A stretch of DNA of 64,000 bases from Allobacillus halotolerans (GCF_028743495.1 NZ_CP117968.1), one strand, 5' to 3'. Shown: positions 44,260-53,489, counted from the stretch's first letter. The notes: generated from the letters alone by a model not told the origin. Translations and numbers: made by a program.

Positions 44260-45636
44260 ATGGAAAATAACAACGGAGAAAATATGGAATTCCTTCGAAA
44301 AGAAAATTATCGTGATGTTTTAAAATCGTTAAAAGACAATGATATAGAACTATTCCGAGAAGCTTACTTAAGTCTTCATCCTTATGATCAGGCAACGATT
44401 TTTGAAGAAGTGTCAAGTGAAGATCGTTTTCAAATCTATACGTATCTCTCACCAGAAGAAATGTCTGAACTTAGTACACATATGAATTTTGATTTCTTCA
44501 GTGAGCGTTTGCTTGAAATGAATCCAGAATATGCTGCTAGGATTCTCGATGATCTTCCGACAGATGATGCAGTTGATATATTGAATCTGTTGGATAAAAA
44601 TCAAGTGACGAGCTTGTTAATGTTAATGGACAAAGTAGAAGCTGATGAAATTCGCAGCTTACTCCATTACGAAGAAAAAACGGCCGGTAGTATTATGACA
44701 ACTGAATATGTCGTCATTAATCAAAATATGACGATTCGAGAAGCGATGGTACATCTGCGTTCGGCTGCACCTGATGCAGAAACGATATACTATGTATTTG
44801 TGATTGACGATGAACAAAGACTAGTTGGTGTTATGTCTCTTAGGGATTTAATCATTTCCGAACAGGATGATAAAGTCAGTGACGTCATGAGTGACCGAGT
44901 TGTCTCTTCATATGTTGGCGATCACCAGGAAGATATTGCTCAGTTAATGAGAGACTATGATTTCTTAGCGTTACCTGTCGTCGATTTTCAACAACATTTG
45001 CTCGGAATCATTACCGTAGACGATATTTTAGATGTCATGGATATTGAAGCCAGTGATGACTATTCTAAATTAGCGGCTGTTACAGATATGGATCCTGGGG
45101 ATCAAACAGCTTTCAATGCTGCAAAAAAACGTTTGCCATGGCTCATTATTTTACTGTTTCTTGGACTTATTACAGCAAGCCTCATTGGAAGATTTGAAGA
45201 AACACTTGACCAAGTGGCGGTTTTAGCTATATTCATACCGTTGATTGCTGGAATGGCTGGAAATAGTGGAACACAAGCACTAGCTGTTACAGTAAGAGGT
45301 TTGGCAACAGGAGAGATTTCAAAAGAGGGCTTTTTTAAGCGACTTCGTCGAGAGACATTAACTGGTTTCATTACGGGTATTACATGTGGTTTATTGATGT
45401 TTTTGATCATTCTTGTATGGATGAATCATTTATACCTTGGTGTCATTGTCGGTGTTTCGATTGCTGCATCTCTTTTAGTTGCTACGATAGCCGGTTCGTT
45501 GATGCCATTATTGATGCATAAATTTAATATAGACCCAGCGGTCGCAAGTGGACCATTCATCACGACGATTAACGACATTATTTCTGTATTGATTTATTTT
45601 GGCTTGGCCACTTCCTTTATGTATTTGTTGATATAA
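44260..45636 (+). CDS. mgtE: Magnesium transporter MgtE
   Basis: A 458-residue Mg2+ channel. The N-terminal superhelical domain (about 20-130), two CBS domains (about 140-255) that sense Mg2+, and five membrane helices (about 290-458) are in the usual order. The pore-lining IPLIAGMAGNSGTQALAV is intact. AGGAGG precedes the ATG. It stands between rodA and fabI. Confidence 0.94.
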   Translation: MENNNGENMEFLRKENYRDVLKSLKDNDIELFREAYLSLHPYDQATIFEEVSSEDRFQIYTYLSPEEMSELSTHMNFDFFSERLLEMNPEYAARILDDLPTDDAVDILNLLDKNQVTSLLMLMDKVEADEIRSLLHYEEKTAGSIMTTEYVVINQNMTIREAMVHLRSAAPDAETIYYVFVIDDEQRLVGVMSLRDLIISEQDDKVSDVMSDRVVSSYVGDHQEDIAQLMRDYDFLALPVVDFQQHLLGIITVDDILDVMDIEASDDYSKLAAVTDMDPGDQTAFNAAKKRLPWLIILLFLGLITASLIGRFEETLDQVAVLAIFIPLIAGMAGNSGTQALAVTVRGLATGEISKEGFFKRLRRETLTGFITGITCGLLMFLIILVWMNHLYLGVIVGVSIAASLLVATIAGSLMPLLMHKFNIDPAVASGPFITTINDIISVLIYFGLATSFMYLLI

Positions 45637-45739
45637 AGCCAAACTTAAGAGAGAACAAACCTACCAAAAAAACGGGGTAAAATGTTTCATTTAAAAATAA
45701 ATGCTAAAAAAGATTGTTAAATGGTACGCTTTCTTATAA

Positions 45740-45758
45740 AATAGGACTAGGTACTAAT
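45740..45758 (+). promoter_or_regulatory. Putative FapR operator upstream of fabI
   Basis: AATAGGACTAGGTACTAAT matches 15 of 19 positions of the FapR palindrome, with a perfect right half (GGTACTAAT). It lies 38 bases before the fabI ATG. Confidence 0.6.
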
Positions 45759-45795
45759 AACAAATGCTAATTTATTAAAATAGGAGGCCGATGAA

Positions 45796-46578
45796 ATGAA
45801 ATTCTCATTAGAAGGTCGTACATACGTCGTGATGGGTGTGGCCAATAAAAGAAGTATCGCTTGGGGGATCTCTAAATCTTTACATGATGCTGGAGCTCGC
45901 TTGATCTTTACGTATGCTAGTGAACGTTTTGAAAAGCCGGTAAGAGAGTTAGCAGGAACGCTAGAACGTGATGATTCTCTTTTTTATGAATGTGATGTCA
46001 CGGACGATGAGGCCATCAAGAAAACATTTTCCGAAATTAAAGAGGATGTAGGAGTTATTCACGGATTGGCGCACTGTATTGCTTTTGCCAATCGGGAAGA
46101 CTTAAAAGGAGAATTCATTGATACATCAAGAGATGGCTTCTTACTATCTCAAAATATCAGCGCTTATTCTTTAGTAGCGGTATCCAGAGAGGCTAAAGAG
46201 TTGATGACTGAAGGCGGAAGCATCATGACAATGACCTATCTAGGCGGTGAGCGCGTAGTTGAAAACTATAATGTTATGGGAGTGTCTAAAGCGAGCTTAG
46301 ATATGACCATGCGTTATCTGGCAAACGATCTTGGAAAAGAAGGAATCCGAGTGAATGCGATTTCTGCTGGACCTATTCGTACATTGTCAGCAAAAGGTGT
46401 CGGAGATTTCAACTCAATCTTGAAGACAATCGAAGAAAGAGCACCACTTCGTAAACCTGTTACACAAGAAGAGGTCGGAGATACGGCTTATTTCTTAATG
46501 AGCGATCTCTCACGTGGAATTACAGGAGAAATATTACACGTAGACTCAGGGTACAATATTTTAGGACTAACAGAATAA
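45796..46578 (+). CDS. fabI: Enoyl-ACP reductase I
   Basis: A 260-residue short-chain dehydrogenase catalysing the last step of each elongation cycle with NADH or NADPH. GVANKRSIAWGIS binds the cofactor, and the Tyr-x6-Lys pair is in YNVMGVSK. AGGAGG precedes the ATG. A FapR-like site links it to fabH-fabF. cotO follows, the yjbW-yjbX order of B. subtilis. Confidence 0.96.
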   Translation: MKFSLEGRTYVVMGVANKRSIAWGISKSLHDAGARLIFTYASERFEKPVRELAGTLERDDSLFYECDVTDDEAIKKTFSEIKEDVGVIHGLAHCIAFANREDLKGEFIDTSRDGFLLSQNISAYSLVAVSREAKELMTEGGSIMTMTYLGGERVVENYNVMGVSKASLDMTMRYLANDLGKEGIRVNAISAGPIRTLSAKGVGDFNSILKTIEERAPLRKPVTQEEVGDTAYFLMSDLSRGITGEILHVDSGYNILGLTE

Positions 46579-46587
46579 AGTAATTAG

Positions 46588-46828
46588 AGAGGCTGGGACA
46601 AACCCTTTAAAGTTTACTCAGATACGAACAACCTAATTTAGTAATGCGGAAATACGCGCTTCGGAAATATACTGCGCTTTTCGCGGGCAGCTGTTGAGCC
46701 TCCTCGTGCTTCGCACTGTGGGGTCTCACCTAGGCTTTTGCTCCCGCAGAAGTCTCCGTATATTTCCTACGCTAAATTAGATTGATATTCGTGTTTCTGA
46801 GTTTATAACTTGATTTGTCCCAGCCCCT
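46588..46828. repeat. Long palindromic intergenic element
   Basis: The ends AGGCTGGGACAAA (46590-46602) and TTTGTCCCAGCC (46814-46825) are inverted repeats, and the inner flanks (CTCAGATACGAA with CGTGTTTCTGAG; CTAATTTAG with CTAAATTAG; GGAAATA with TATTTCC) continue the dyad. The centre is GC-rich (CGCGGGCAGC, GCCTCCTCGTGC, GGGGTCTCACC). From memory, near-identical elements are scattered through Bacillaceae genomes. It carries no ORF and lies just after fabI, where it could also stop transcription. Confidence 0.85.
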
Positions 46829-46953
46829 TTTCATTGACGTTAAATTTGCTAGAAATTGAATCAATTACCCACCAAAACAGCTAAGTTCAGTGCCACTACC
46901 TAACTCCAGTGGTCGCTGATGAATATCTTTTCTAAACCACCCGGTACAAACGC

Positions 46954-46980
46954 ACATGAATGTATCCGTTGCATATGATG
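46954..46980 (+). promoter_or_regulatory. Putative sigma-K promoter of cotO
   Basis: AC at 46954-46955, a 16-base spacer and CATATGATG from 46972; the consensus is AC-N16-CATANNNTA, so one base deviates. It lies about 30 bases before the start. Confidence 0.45.
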
Positions 46981-47010
46981 GAGAAGAACTGACAAAGGAG
47001 TGATCCATAC

Positions 47011-47424
47011 GTGCAACGCGTAAAACCACCATTATTATTCATAGAAGAAAAAAGTTCTCATTCAACAGAAGTTGAGGCGCAGTCGTTCTATTACTCAAAA
47101 AAATCAACTCAAAAAAATAACAAAACTGAAGAAGAACTTGATTCAACTGACAAACCACATCAGGAGGTAGTGAACCAACCGAATGAAAATAAATCCAGTA
47201 AGTCTTCGTTTGAATCATTCGATTTGGATGAGAAATTCAAGCATTTAAGTCGGTTATTATTAACAATCCCACAAATGAACTGTGAAATCATTACTGACGA
47301 AACAAGTTTTAAAGGAACAATCAAGGATATCAATGAAGATTCGGTAACATTAAAACCACAGCAAGCACCAGCTTTCAAAATATCCAGAAAGATTATCCAA
47401 GATATTCGTTTGGCAGGTTTATAG
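47011..47424 (+). CDS. cotO: Spore coat protein CotO-like
   Basis: A 137-residue protein starting at GTG after AAAGGAGTG. The N-terminus (KPPLLFIEE) and a C-terminal small beta domain (about 85-137: CEIITDETSFKGTIKDI and IIQDIRLAGL) resemble the ends of B. subtilis CotO, which is about 227 residues; the middle Lys/Asn/Ser-rich part is shorter here. CotO organises the outer coat. The gene lies after fabI and before a CotZ-type gene, as in B. subtilis. Confidence 0.7.
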   Translation: MQRVKPPLLFIEEKSSHSTEVEAQSFYYSKKSTQKNNKTEEELDSTDKPHQEVVNQPNENKSSKSSFESFDLDEKFKHLSRLLLTIPQMNCEIITDETSFKGTIKDINEDSVTLKPQQAPAFKISRKIIQDIRLAGL

Positions 47425-47431
47425 GAGATGC

Positions 47432-47464
47432 GCTGGCAAGGCCCTTGGCTGAGCCAGTTTTTTA
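47432..47464 (+). terminator. Terminator of cotO
   Basis: CTGGC pairs with GCCAG around a GC-rich loop, followed by TTTTTT. Confidence 0.6.
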
Positions 47465-47488
47465 ATGCATCCAAAAATACAAGCATAA

Positions 47489-47526
47489 GAAAAGCTGCCT
47501 TGATTGAATTCAAGGCAGCTTTCTTT
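47489..47526 (-). terminator. Terminator of the CotZ-type gene
   Basis: GCTGCCTTGA pairs with TCAAGGCAGC around a short loop, with T-rich sequence on both sides. Confidence 0.8.
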
Positions 47527-47533
47527 CACTCAC

Positions 47534-47995
47534 TTAAAAACCGCAAGCATTTACTGCTGGTAGGCAAGTAACATGGCAGAAGCAATCTAAGTCAACTGTA
47601 ATACAGATTCCAGTGGTTTGAAGATTAGCAGTCTTTTGACGGGTTGGATCTGTAAAGTTTTGTTGCGATTCTTGTGGATCTCTTAGGAGTTCCAGAACTG
47701 CACAGCAATCACTATCTACACTCTTGACGCGGAAGTAGTAGCTTGCAACAACCGTTCTGCTTGAGTTGTTATAAACTCCAAAGCCTTTGAATGGTTCACA
47801 CCCACAATATAGGAGTACAGGAACCGTATCTAGATTATTAGGTGCAGAAGAATCACCTAGCAAATCTTGAATCGATTGCTCGCAGCCAATCTGACATTCA
47901 TGATCAACTGTATCCCGTTGTGCCTCCACGATTTGACGAAGTATATCGCAAACACAATTTTCCGTTCTGTCTTTCTTATCACAGCGACAACTCAT
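47534..47995 (-). CDS. cotZ: Spore coat/exosporium protein, CotY/CotZ family
   Basis: A 153-residue Cys-rich protein (14 or so Cys) typical of the CotY/CotZ/ExsY family that self-assembles by disulfide bonds into the spore crust. Markers are VLLYCGCEPFKGFGVY, CCAVLELL and the C-terminal VDLDCFCHVTCLPAVNAC. AAAGGGG precedes the ATG. Only one such gene is present, where B. subtilis has cotV-W-X-Y-Z. CotY and CotZ cannot be separated here; the symbol is by position. Confidence 0.8.
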   Translation of the reverse strand: MSCRCDKKDRTENCVCDILRQIVEAQRDTVDHECQIGCEQSIQDLLGDSSAPNNLDTVPVLLYCGCEPFKGFGVYNNSSRTVVASYYFRVKSVDSDCCAVLELLRDPQESQQNFTDPTRQKTANLQTTGICITVDLDCFCHVTCLPAVNACGF

Positions 47996-48035
47996 TTAAT
48001 ATCCCCTTTCTAGTCAATTGACCTTTCTACGCTAC

Positions 48036-48062
48036 TACATTATGCGAATTACCAAGTGGAGT
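48036..48062 (-). promoter_or_regulatory. Putative sigma-K promoter of the CotZ-type gene
   Basis: On the minus strand AC (48061-48062), a 16-base spacer and CATAATGTA (48036-48044) match the consensus AC-N16-CATANNNTA exactly. Confidence 0.65.
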
Positions 48063-48191
48063 GTGGGCGGACGTTGTATTTATCGAAAATCAATTTAATC
48101 CTATTAGGTATGGAAAGGCATTTGACTATTCCCATTTGTCTATTGATGAATATAGTATTAATGTACATTTTCATAAAAGGGGTTGAACAAC

Positions 48192-48425
48192 TTGTCAGAA
48201 GACAAAAAAGAAATTCACGTAAATGACCTAGTGATTAAAGCGAATCATGTATCCTTTGAGCCACCAGAAAGAAAAGAACCATTTTTTGGTTCCGAAAAGC
48301 CAGATCTATGGAAAGGAACAGAACAAAAAAAGAGGGAAGAGTTAGAAACAGAGCATGAGAATGAAGGGTACGATAAAGAAGAATTCGATGGAGAAAGAAG
48401 AAGACCGCCTTTTTTTTGGATTTAA
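48192..48425 (+). CDS. Hydrophilic protein, 77 residues
   Basis: Starts at TTG 48192, nine bases after AAAAGGGG; a TTG at 48183 is too close to that site. The protein is very charged (Glu, Lys, Asp) with a Pro/Phe-rich end (RRRPPFFWI). I do not recognise it. Its place between coat genes suggests a sporulation role, which is inference only. A strong terminator follows. Confidence 0.55.
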   Translation: MSEDKKEIHVNDLVIKANHVSFEPPERKEPFFGSEKPDLWKGTEQKKREELETEHENEGYDKEEFDGERRRPPFFWI

Positions 48426-48461
48426 AATTATCCATTAAAACACAGTGTATTTGGAGATTCA

Positions 48462-48511
48462 AAAACCCGAACGATTTATTTAGGTCTAATTCGTTCGGGT
48501 TTGATTTTTTT
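48462..48511 (+). terminator. Terminator of the 77-residue protein gene
   Basis: AAACCCGAACGA pairs perfectly with TCGTTCGGGTTT, then GATTTTTT. Confidence 0.88.
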
Positions 48512-48653
48512 ACAAACTCTTATCTCAGCATACTTTTTTTAAAAAAGTACAAGTTAAATGAATGTAACGTAAAAGTTGTACAAACGTCGTAAAGAGAAAG
48601 CATATTTTTCGGGATAAAGGGAATAGATTAGTAGATAGAGGAGGTCGGTTGAA

Positions 48654-48968
48654 ATGGGTTATATAGCTCCTGTCAATATGGAACAAACAGCACAATATCA
48701 ATTAAGAACAATACAAAATGTAGTTCAGCCAATTACGTGGGAACGTATTTATCGTGTAAAGTTACATGAACAATTAGCGAAACATCAAGAGTTGGATGAA
48801 GTTTACCGAAGAAAAGAGCAGTTGAAGAGACAGGCGGCACAAGATCAAGAGAATCGAGCAAAACATCAGGCAGTGGTTGTATCTGAACAGGCGAAAGTAG
48901 GGAAGAGGGAAACACCTCTACTATCCGAAATTACAGGTAAAGGAAAGTTTATTAGTGACTCTGTATAA
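48654..48968 (+). CDS. Hypothetical protein, 104 residues
   Basis: A soluble, highly helical and Gln/Lys/Glu-rich protein (residues 40-85 could form a coiled coil). AGAGGAGG precedes the ATG. No known motif is seen; it may be one of the small sporulation-associated proteins of Bacillaceae, but that is a guess from context. Confidence 0.6.
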   Translation: MGYIAPVNMEQTAQYQLRTIQNVVQPITWERIYRVKLHEQLAKHQELDEVYRRKEQLKRQAAQDQENRAKHQAVVVSEQAKVGKRETPLLSEITGKGKFISDSV

Positions 48969-49068
48969 TAAAGGTTTCTCTTTTTATGAACCGGGTAATA
49001 GTACAACACAGAAAATAACATCCAGACAAATTATTGACTGGATGCTAAATATAGATTAAGGGAAAGGT

Positions 49069-49743
49069 CTACTCAGAAGTTAGGATAAAAAGGCCTTTCC
49101 CTTTCTCCCATTCTGCATAAACAACATCTTCTAATTGATAACCTTGTTGTTCTACTTCCATTGTAACACGATTTTCATCCCATTCAATTTCTTTCAAATT
49201 CTCTTGAATAATTTTCCCATCGCCAATGATGGTGATCGGTAAGAGGACTTCTTGTTCTGGGATGTTTAATGCTTGATGATTTGGTTGTTGGTATTTGTGT
49301 TTCTTTAATACATTAATGGTCCCACTTGGTTCAAAAATAGCGTACTCAACTTCTTTTAATGAAAAAACATTTTTGTTACGTAAAAGCTGAAGCATTTGGC
49401 TAAGGTCTAGCTTATTTCGCTTTAATTCATCATACTGGATGACACCTCGACGAATAAGAATTGAAGGCATTCCTTCTAGGATTTTCCTGCTTCTTCGAAC
49501 TTTCAAGGTAAAAAAATCAATGAAATAAACGAGTGCTCCCCATAGAGCTACCGCAAATAGAATTTCTCGCACACCAACATTTTCGTCAAATACTGCATTT
49601 CCGACGAGTTCACCTAATACCAAAACAGAAATAAAATCGAAGACGGTGATTTGATTCATTTGTGTTTTACCAAGAATTTTTGTCAGTATGAATAGCGCGA
49701 TAAATCCAACGATAGCTTCCAATGCAATGGATCCGAACTCCAT
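49069..49743 (-). CDS. DUF421 membrane protein (YetF-like)
   Basis: A 224-residue protein with three membrane helices (about 7-24, 37-55, 60-78), then the DUF421 soluble domain (about 80-145: MPSILIRRGVIQYDEL) and a C-terminal extension. Start 49743 has GGAGGG upstream. Members YetF and YrbG occur widely in spore-formers; function is unknown, though some relate to spore resistance or germination. Confidence 0.82.
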   Translation of the reverse strand: MEFGSIALEAIVGFIALFILTKILGKTQMNQITVFDFISVLVLGELVGNAVFDENVGVREILFAVALWGALVYFIDFFTLKVRRSRKILEGMPSILIRRGVIQYDELKRNKLDLSQMLQLLRNKNVFSLKEVEYAIFEPSGTINVLKKHKYQQPNHQALNIPEQEVLLPITIIGDGKIIQENLKEIEWDENRVTMEVEQQGYQLEDVVYAEWEKGKGLFILTSE

Positions 49744-49927
49744 TTTTGTTCCCTCCAAATCAATAAATCCTATCAATATTATGCGTTTGGAAGGTGTGAA
49801 TCATACATAATTTTGCTGGGTTTTCACTCGATGGAAATACACTCGGTAACTGGACGATAAACAGACACGTTCAGTTGTTGATGATCCATATGCAAAAATT
49901 AACTACACAAAAGCGTTCTCACATAAA

Positions 49928-49962
49928 AAAGTCGAATCAACATAAAGTTGAACCGACTTTCT
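49928..49962 (-). terminator. Terminator of yjcH-yjcG-yjcF
   Basis: AAAGTCG and CGACTTT plus inner TCAAC/GTTGA pair; on the minus strand T's follow. Confidence 0.75.
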
Positions 49963-49994
49963 TGATTTAAATTGTTAGCGATGAATTTAAATTA

Positions 49995-50426
49995 CTAAAT
50001 AGATAAATCCTTAACCATTGTAATATGAGGAATACCAGCATCGAGAAATTCATCCGATATTGTTTGATATCCTAATTTTTTGTAAAATTCTTCTGCATAT
50101 TTTTGAGCATTTAATTTAGCTTTAAAGTATCCATGCTTTTTGATCGTTTCTTCCATTTCTCCAATGATTTGATTTCCATAATGATTCCCACGTTCATCCT
50201 TGACGACACAAATTCGTTCAAGTTTACCGTATTCATCGACAAATCTCAAACGGCTTGCGAGTACAGGTCGTTGATCGATATAACCGACAAAATGGATGGC
50301 GTGATCATCATATTCATCCATCTCTTCTTCCATCGAAACACCTTGTTCGTCTACAAAGACTTCTTGGCGAATCTGAAAAGCGTCATTTTTTTCTCTTTCA
50401 CTATTTACTTCCGTTATCTTCATCAT
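49995..50426 (-). CDS. yjcF: GNAT acetyltransferase (YjcF)
   Basis: A 143-residue GNAT protein with IRQEVFVDEQGVSMEEEMDEYD, the acetyl-CoA loop DERGNHYGNQIIG and FYKKLGYQ. Substrate unknown. It is the last gene of yjcH-yjcG-yjcF, six bases after the yjcG stop. Confidence 0.85.
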   Translation of the reverse strand: MMKITEVNSEREKNDAFQIRQEVFVDEQGVSMEEEMDEYDDHAIHFVGYIDQRPVLASRLRFVDEYGKLERICVVKDERGNHYGNQIIGEMEETIKKHGYFKAKLNAQKYAEEFYKKLGYQTISDEFLDAGIPHITMVKDLSI

Positions 50427-50432
50427 TTTTCT

Positions 50433-50951
50433 CTATTCACCCAACTTATATGTCTCATAGACGGTCCAAGAACCATCATCGAGCTGATAAAGCAATTGGA
50501 AACGATCAATTGTATCTTTTAGATCAAACGAAGAAATCTTCAGCGTGCCATAAACATCAGAGTGTTCATCTTCGGATAGATCCTGACTGATGGTTATATG
50601 TGGGACAAAACTGAATGCTTGTTCGCCAGGAAAGCCTTCAGCATTCATCTGTTCATTCAGCTTACTTAATGTATCATTTGGTTCCACTTTCAAATAAACC
50701 GTGTGAGTAATAGGGCTGAAGGAACTAACCTTTTTGATTTCAATGTCAAATGGTTCCGTCTCTTTTGCAATCTTTGAAAGGTCTTCAGTTAATTTGTCAA
50801 TCGTTTGTTGATCAGCAGTGAAACTTTCTTTTAACGTAATATGCGGAGGTATCTTGGAGTATTGCGGATCATACCTCATCCGATAAGAATTGGCAATGTC
50901 TTGAATTTTTTTTGATGGAAAAACAGCGATTCCATAAGTTAATTGACTCAT
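50433..50951 (-). CDS. yjcG: 2H phosphoesterase superfamily protein (YjcG)
   Basis: A 172-residue 2'-5' RNA-ligase-like protein. Both HxT motifs are present (PPHITLKESF near 38 and PHITISQDL near 120). It may cleave cyclic phosphodiesters or RNA ends; the substrate is unknown. Middle gene of yjcH-yjcG-yjcF. Confidence 0.87.
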   Translation of the reverse strand: MSQLTYGIAVFPSKKIQDIANSYRMRYDPQYSKIPPHITLKESFTADQQTIDKLTEDLSKIAKETEPFDIEIKKVSSFSPITHTVYLKVEPNDTLSKLNEQMNAEGFPGEQAFSFVPHITISQDLSEDEHSDVYGTLKISSFDLKDTIDRFQLLYQLDDGSWTVYETYKLGE

Positions 50952-51043
50952 TCAATCATCCCTCCTAAAAATTGTAATCGTCTCAATTTTTGTTTAACTT
51001 CTATTATAACAGAAATGAGACTGAAAAACTTTTCATGTGCAAA

Positions 51044-51784
51044 TTAATTTCCAAAAATAGTCTGAATGGCCTGTGGTAAATCTTTCTGCCATTGTTTCCA
51101 TGTGTGTTTACCTTCGTTTTCTTTGTAGTAATAATCAGTTACTTTGTTTCTTAAAAGCTCATGAAGCTTTCGGTTAGGTTCCAGAAAGTCATCTTTACTA
51201 CCTTTTGTCGTGGGAACCTCGGTCTCATCTTTTCCAATCGTATGATAAATGGTCATATTTGCAATTTCTTCAGAAGCCTCAACAGCCTTTAAGACTTGTT
51301 CGTCAACGTACGGAGATTGCATGATAATTTTGCCGAATGCGTTAGGGTATTTCAATGCGGTCATCAAAGAGACAGTTCCACCAAGTGAATCTCCCATAAG
51401 TACACGACAAGATCCTACATTATATCCTGGAAGCTCTTCATCCAAGAGTGGTACGACTTCTGACCGTAAAAACTTAATGTATTCAGCGTTTTTCTCTCCG
51501 TCTGGGTGATATTTATCCCAACGATCATAGCGATCTTGATAATGGATACCTACAAAAATGGTATTCTCAATTTGTTCATCTGCATGTAATCGATCGCTTA
51601 CAGTAGCGGCTCTTCCAAGTTGATAATAATCATCTCCATCTTGCATAATACATAGATGATATTTATACAGCGAGCTGAAATTTTCTGGTTGATAAATTTT
51701 AATAGTGATATTTTCGTTCAGGAAATCACTTTCGATTTCCCTGTCAATCAATGTTCCGGCTCTACCCACAAAACAAACCTCCAT
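51044..51784 (-). CDS. yjcH: Putative esterase (YjcH)
   Basis: A 246-residue alpha/beta hydrolase of the esterase-D/enterochelin-esterase-like group, cytosolic. The nucleophile elbow is MGDSLGGTVSL, and GKHTWKQW contains the catalytic His. First gene of the cluster with yjcG and yjcF, in the same order as B. subtilis. Substrate unknown. Confidence 0.85.
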   Translation of the reverse strand: MEVCFVGRAGTLIDREIESDFLNENITIKIYQPENFSSLYKYHLCIMQDGDDYYQLGRAATVSDRLHADEQIENTIFVGIHYQDRYDRWDKYHPDGEKNAEYIKFLRSEVVPLLDEELPGYNVGSCRVLMGDSLGGTVSLMTALKYPNAFGKIIMQSPYVDEQVLKAVEASEEIANMTIYHTIGKDETEVPTTKGSKDDFLEPNRKLHELLRNKVTDYYYKENEGKHTWKQWQKDLPQAIQTIFGN

Positions 51785-52007
51785 TTACTGAATATAAATT
51801 TATTTTAGCATACTCGAAAGAAATAGCCATGTAATTAGGTCTCCTTAAAATGAGTCTCAGCCTAAATATTGTTATACCCGAATTATGTTAAAATAGTCTT
51901 GGAAGTGCTGAAAATACAGAAGGTTAATCGTTTCTTTTATAGGGTTAACAGGGTATTAGAAATATAGAAAGAATATAATTTTTGAGATTGAAAGCGAGTC
52001 GAAATGT

Positions 52008-52727
52008 ATGAAGTCAATCCAATTTAAGCCATTAGGCGATCAAGCGATTATTGTATCTTTCGGAAATGAACTCAGCAAGCAAACGAATCAACGAGTGCAA
52101 GACTTTCGTCATTTATTGCTTCGTCAAAGTTGGTCGTTTATCGTGGATGTAGTTGCCACATTTACCAATGTAACTGTTTTTTATGATCCATCCAAACGAA
52201 CGTATCAAGAGGTGCGAAGTGAATTAAAGCGATTGTTGGAAGTTGAGGAAAATTACGATACGAAAAAAACCATTCATAACATTTATCTACCGGTGTTTTA
52301 TAATGGAATGGATCTAAAACGGGTATCTGAAAAAACAGGTTTAAGTAAAGATGAAATCATTCAACTCCATACGAATCAAGCATTCCCTATTTACATGGTT
52401 GGTTTTTTACCTGGGTTTCCATATGTCGGTGGATTTTCTAAACAACTTTCAATTCCACGGTTGGATAAACCACGCAATCAAGTGCCGAAAGGAAGTGTCG
52501 GGATCATCAATTCACAATCCGGGATCTATCCTGTTTCATCGCCAGGTGGGTGGAATATTATCGGTACGACACCAGTGGAACTGATCCGTTTAGATAGAAA
52601 ATATCCATTTTATTATCAAGCGGGTGACTATATCACTTTTTATCCAATAGATGAAGAAGCGTATGAATCCATTCGACAAAACAAATTATTTGAACCGAAA
52701 ATTGAGGTGATTCAAGATGGCGATTGA
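52008..52727 (+). CDS. pxpB: 5-oxoprolinase subunit B
   Basis: A 239-residue KipI/PxpB-type protein. PxpABC together hydrolyse 5-oxoproline to glutamate with ATP. Markers are FLPGFPYVGG and KPRNQVPKGSVGI. Its 3' end overlaps pxpA by 11 bases. In B. subtilis the same subunit (KipI) inhibits the sporulation kinase KinA, a second role that cannot be judged here. Confidence 0.9.
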   Translation: MKSIQFKPLGDQAIIVSFGNELSKQTNQRVQDFRHLLLRQSWSFIVDVVATFTNVTVFYDPSKRTYQEVRSELKRLLEVEENYDTKKTIHNIYLPVFYNGMDLKRVSEKTGLSKDEIIQLHTNQAFPIYMVGFLPGFPYVGGFSKQLSIPRLDKPRNQVPKGSVGIINSQSGIYPVSSPGGWNIIGTTPVELIRLDRKYPFYYQAGDYITFYPIDEEAYESIRQNKLFEPKIEVIQDGD

Positions 52728-53478
52728 TTTTAATGCGGATCTTGGCGAAGGTTATGGTGCATTTTCTGTTGGGAATGATGAAGAATTATTGAGTATCATC
52801 AGCTCTTGCAATATTGCCTGTGGCTTTCATGCAGGGGATTATAAAACTATTCCGCAAACGATCGAAAAAGCGTTGGAAAAAGGAGTGCAGATGGGGGCTC
52901 ATCCAAGTTTTTACGATTTGCACGGGTTTGGTAGAAGAAAGATTCCCCATACACCAGAAGACATCTATCAGTTGATGATCTATCAGCTAGGGGCATTACA
53001 GGGCTTTGTTCAGTTGCATGGTGGCCGCTTGAACCATGTAAAACCACACGGCGCCCTATATAATATGGGCTGCAAGGATTCGTCAATAGCAATGGCGATT
53101 GCTCAAGCGGTCAAAGACTTTGATGATCGTCTTGTGTTATTCGGCTTGGCCAATAGTGAGTTAATTCGAGCAGGCAAACAAGTGGGACTGGAAACGGCAC
53201 AAGAAGCTTTCGCTGATCGTACCTATCAAAATGATGGAACACTTACACCGAGAAGTGAAAAGAATGCTGTTTTACATGATACGCACGATGTCATTGAACA
53301 AGCATTACGTATCGCAAAAGATGGAAAAGTAATTTCTGTCGATGGTGAGGTCATTGAACTCCATGCAGATACGCTTTGTTTTCATGGTGATACCCCAGAA
53401 GCTGTCGAGCATGCAAAGGCGTGCAAGGAAGCTTTTGAAAAAGAGGGAATCAACATTACGACCACTTTTGGAATGTGA
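52717..53478 (+). CDS. pxpA: 5-oxoprolinase subunit A
   Basis: A 253-residue LamB/YcsF-family protein with the conserved DFNADLGEGYG start, ACGFHAGD and VKPHGALYN. It is the middle gene of pxpB-pxpA-pxpC; it overlaps pxpB and sits directly before pxpC, indicating equal expression of the subunits. Confidence 0.94.
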   Translation: MAIDFNADLGEGYGAFSVGNDEELLSIISSCNIACGFHAGDYKTIPQTIEKALEKGVQMGAHPSFYDLHGFGRRKIPHTPEDIYQLMIYQLGALQGFVQLHGGRLNHVKPHGALYNMGCKDSSIAMAIAQAVKDFDDRLVLFGLANSELIRAGKQVGLETAQEAFADRTYQNDGTLTPRSEKNAVLHDTHDVIEQALRIAKDGKVISVDGEVIELHADTLCFHGDTPEAVEHAKACKEAFEKEGINITTTFGM

Positions 53479-53489
53479 GGCAGAAATCT

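Noticed and set aside
46588..46828. Insertion sequence
   Set aside because: There are inverted ends but no transposase frame in the 240 bases; described as a palindromic repeat instead.
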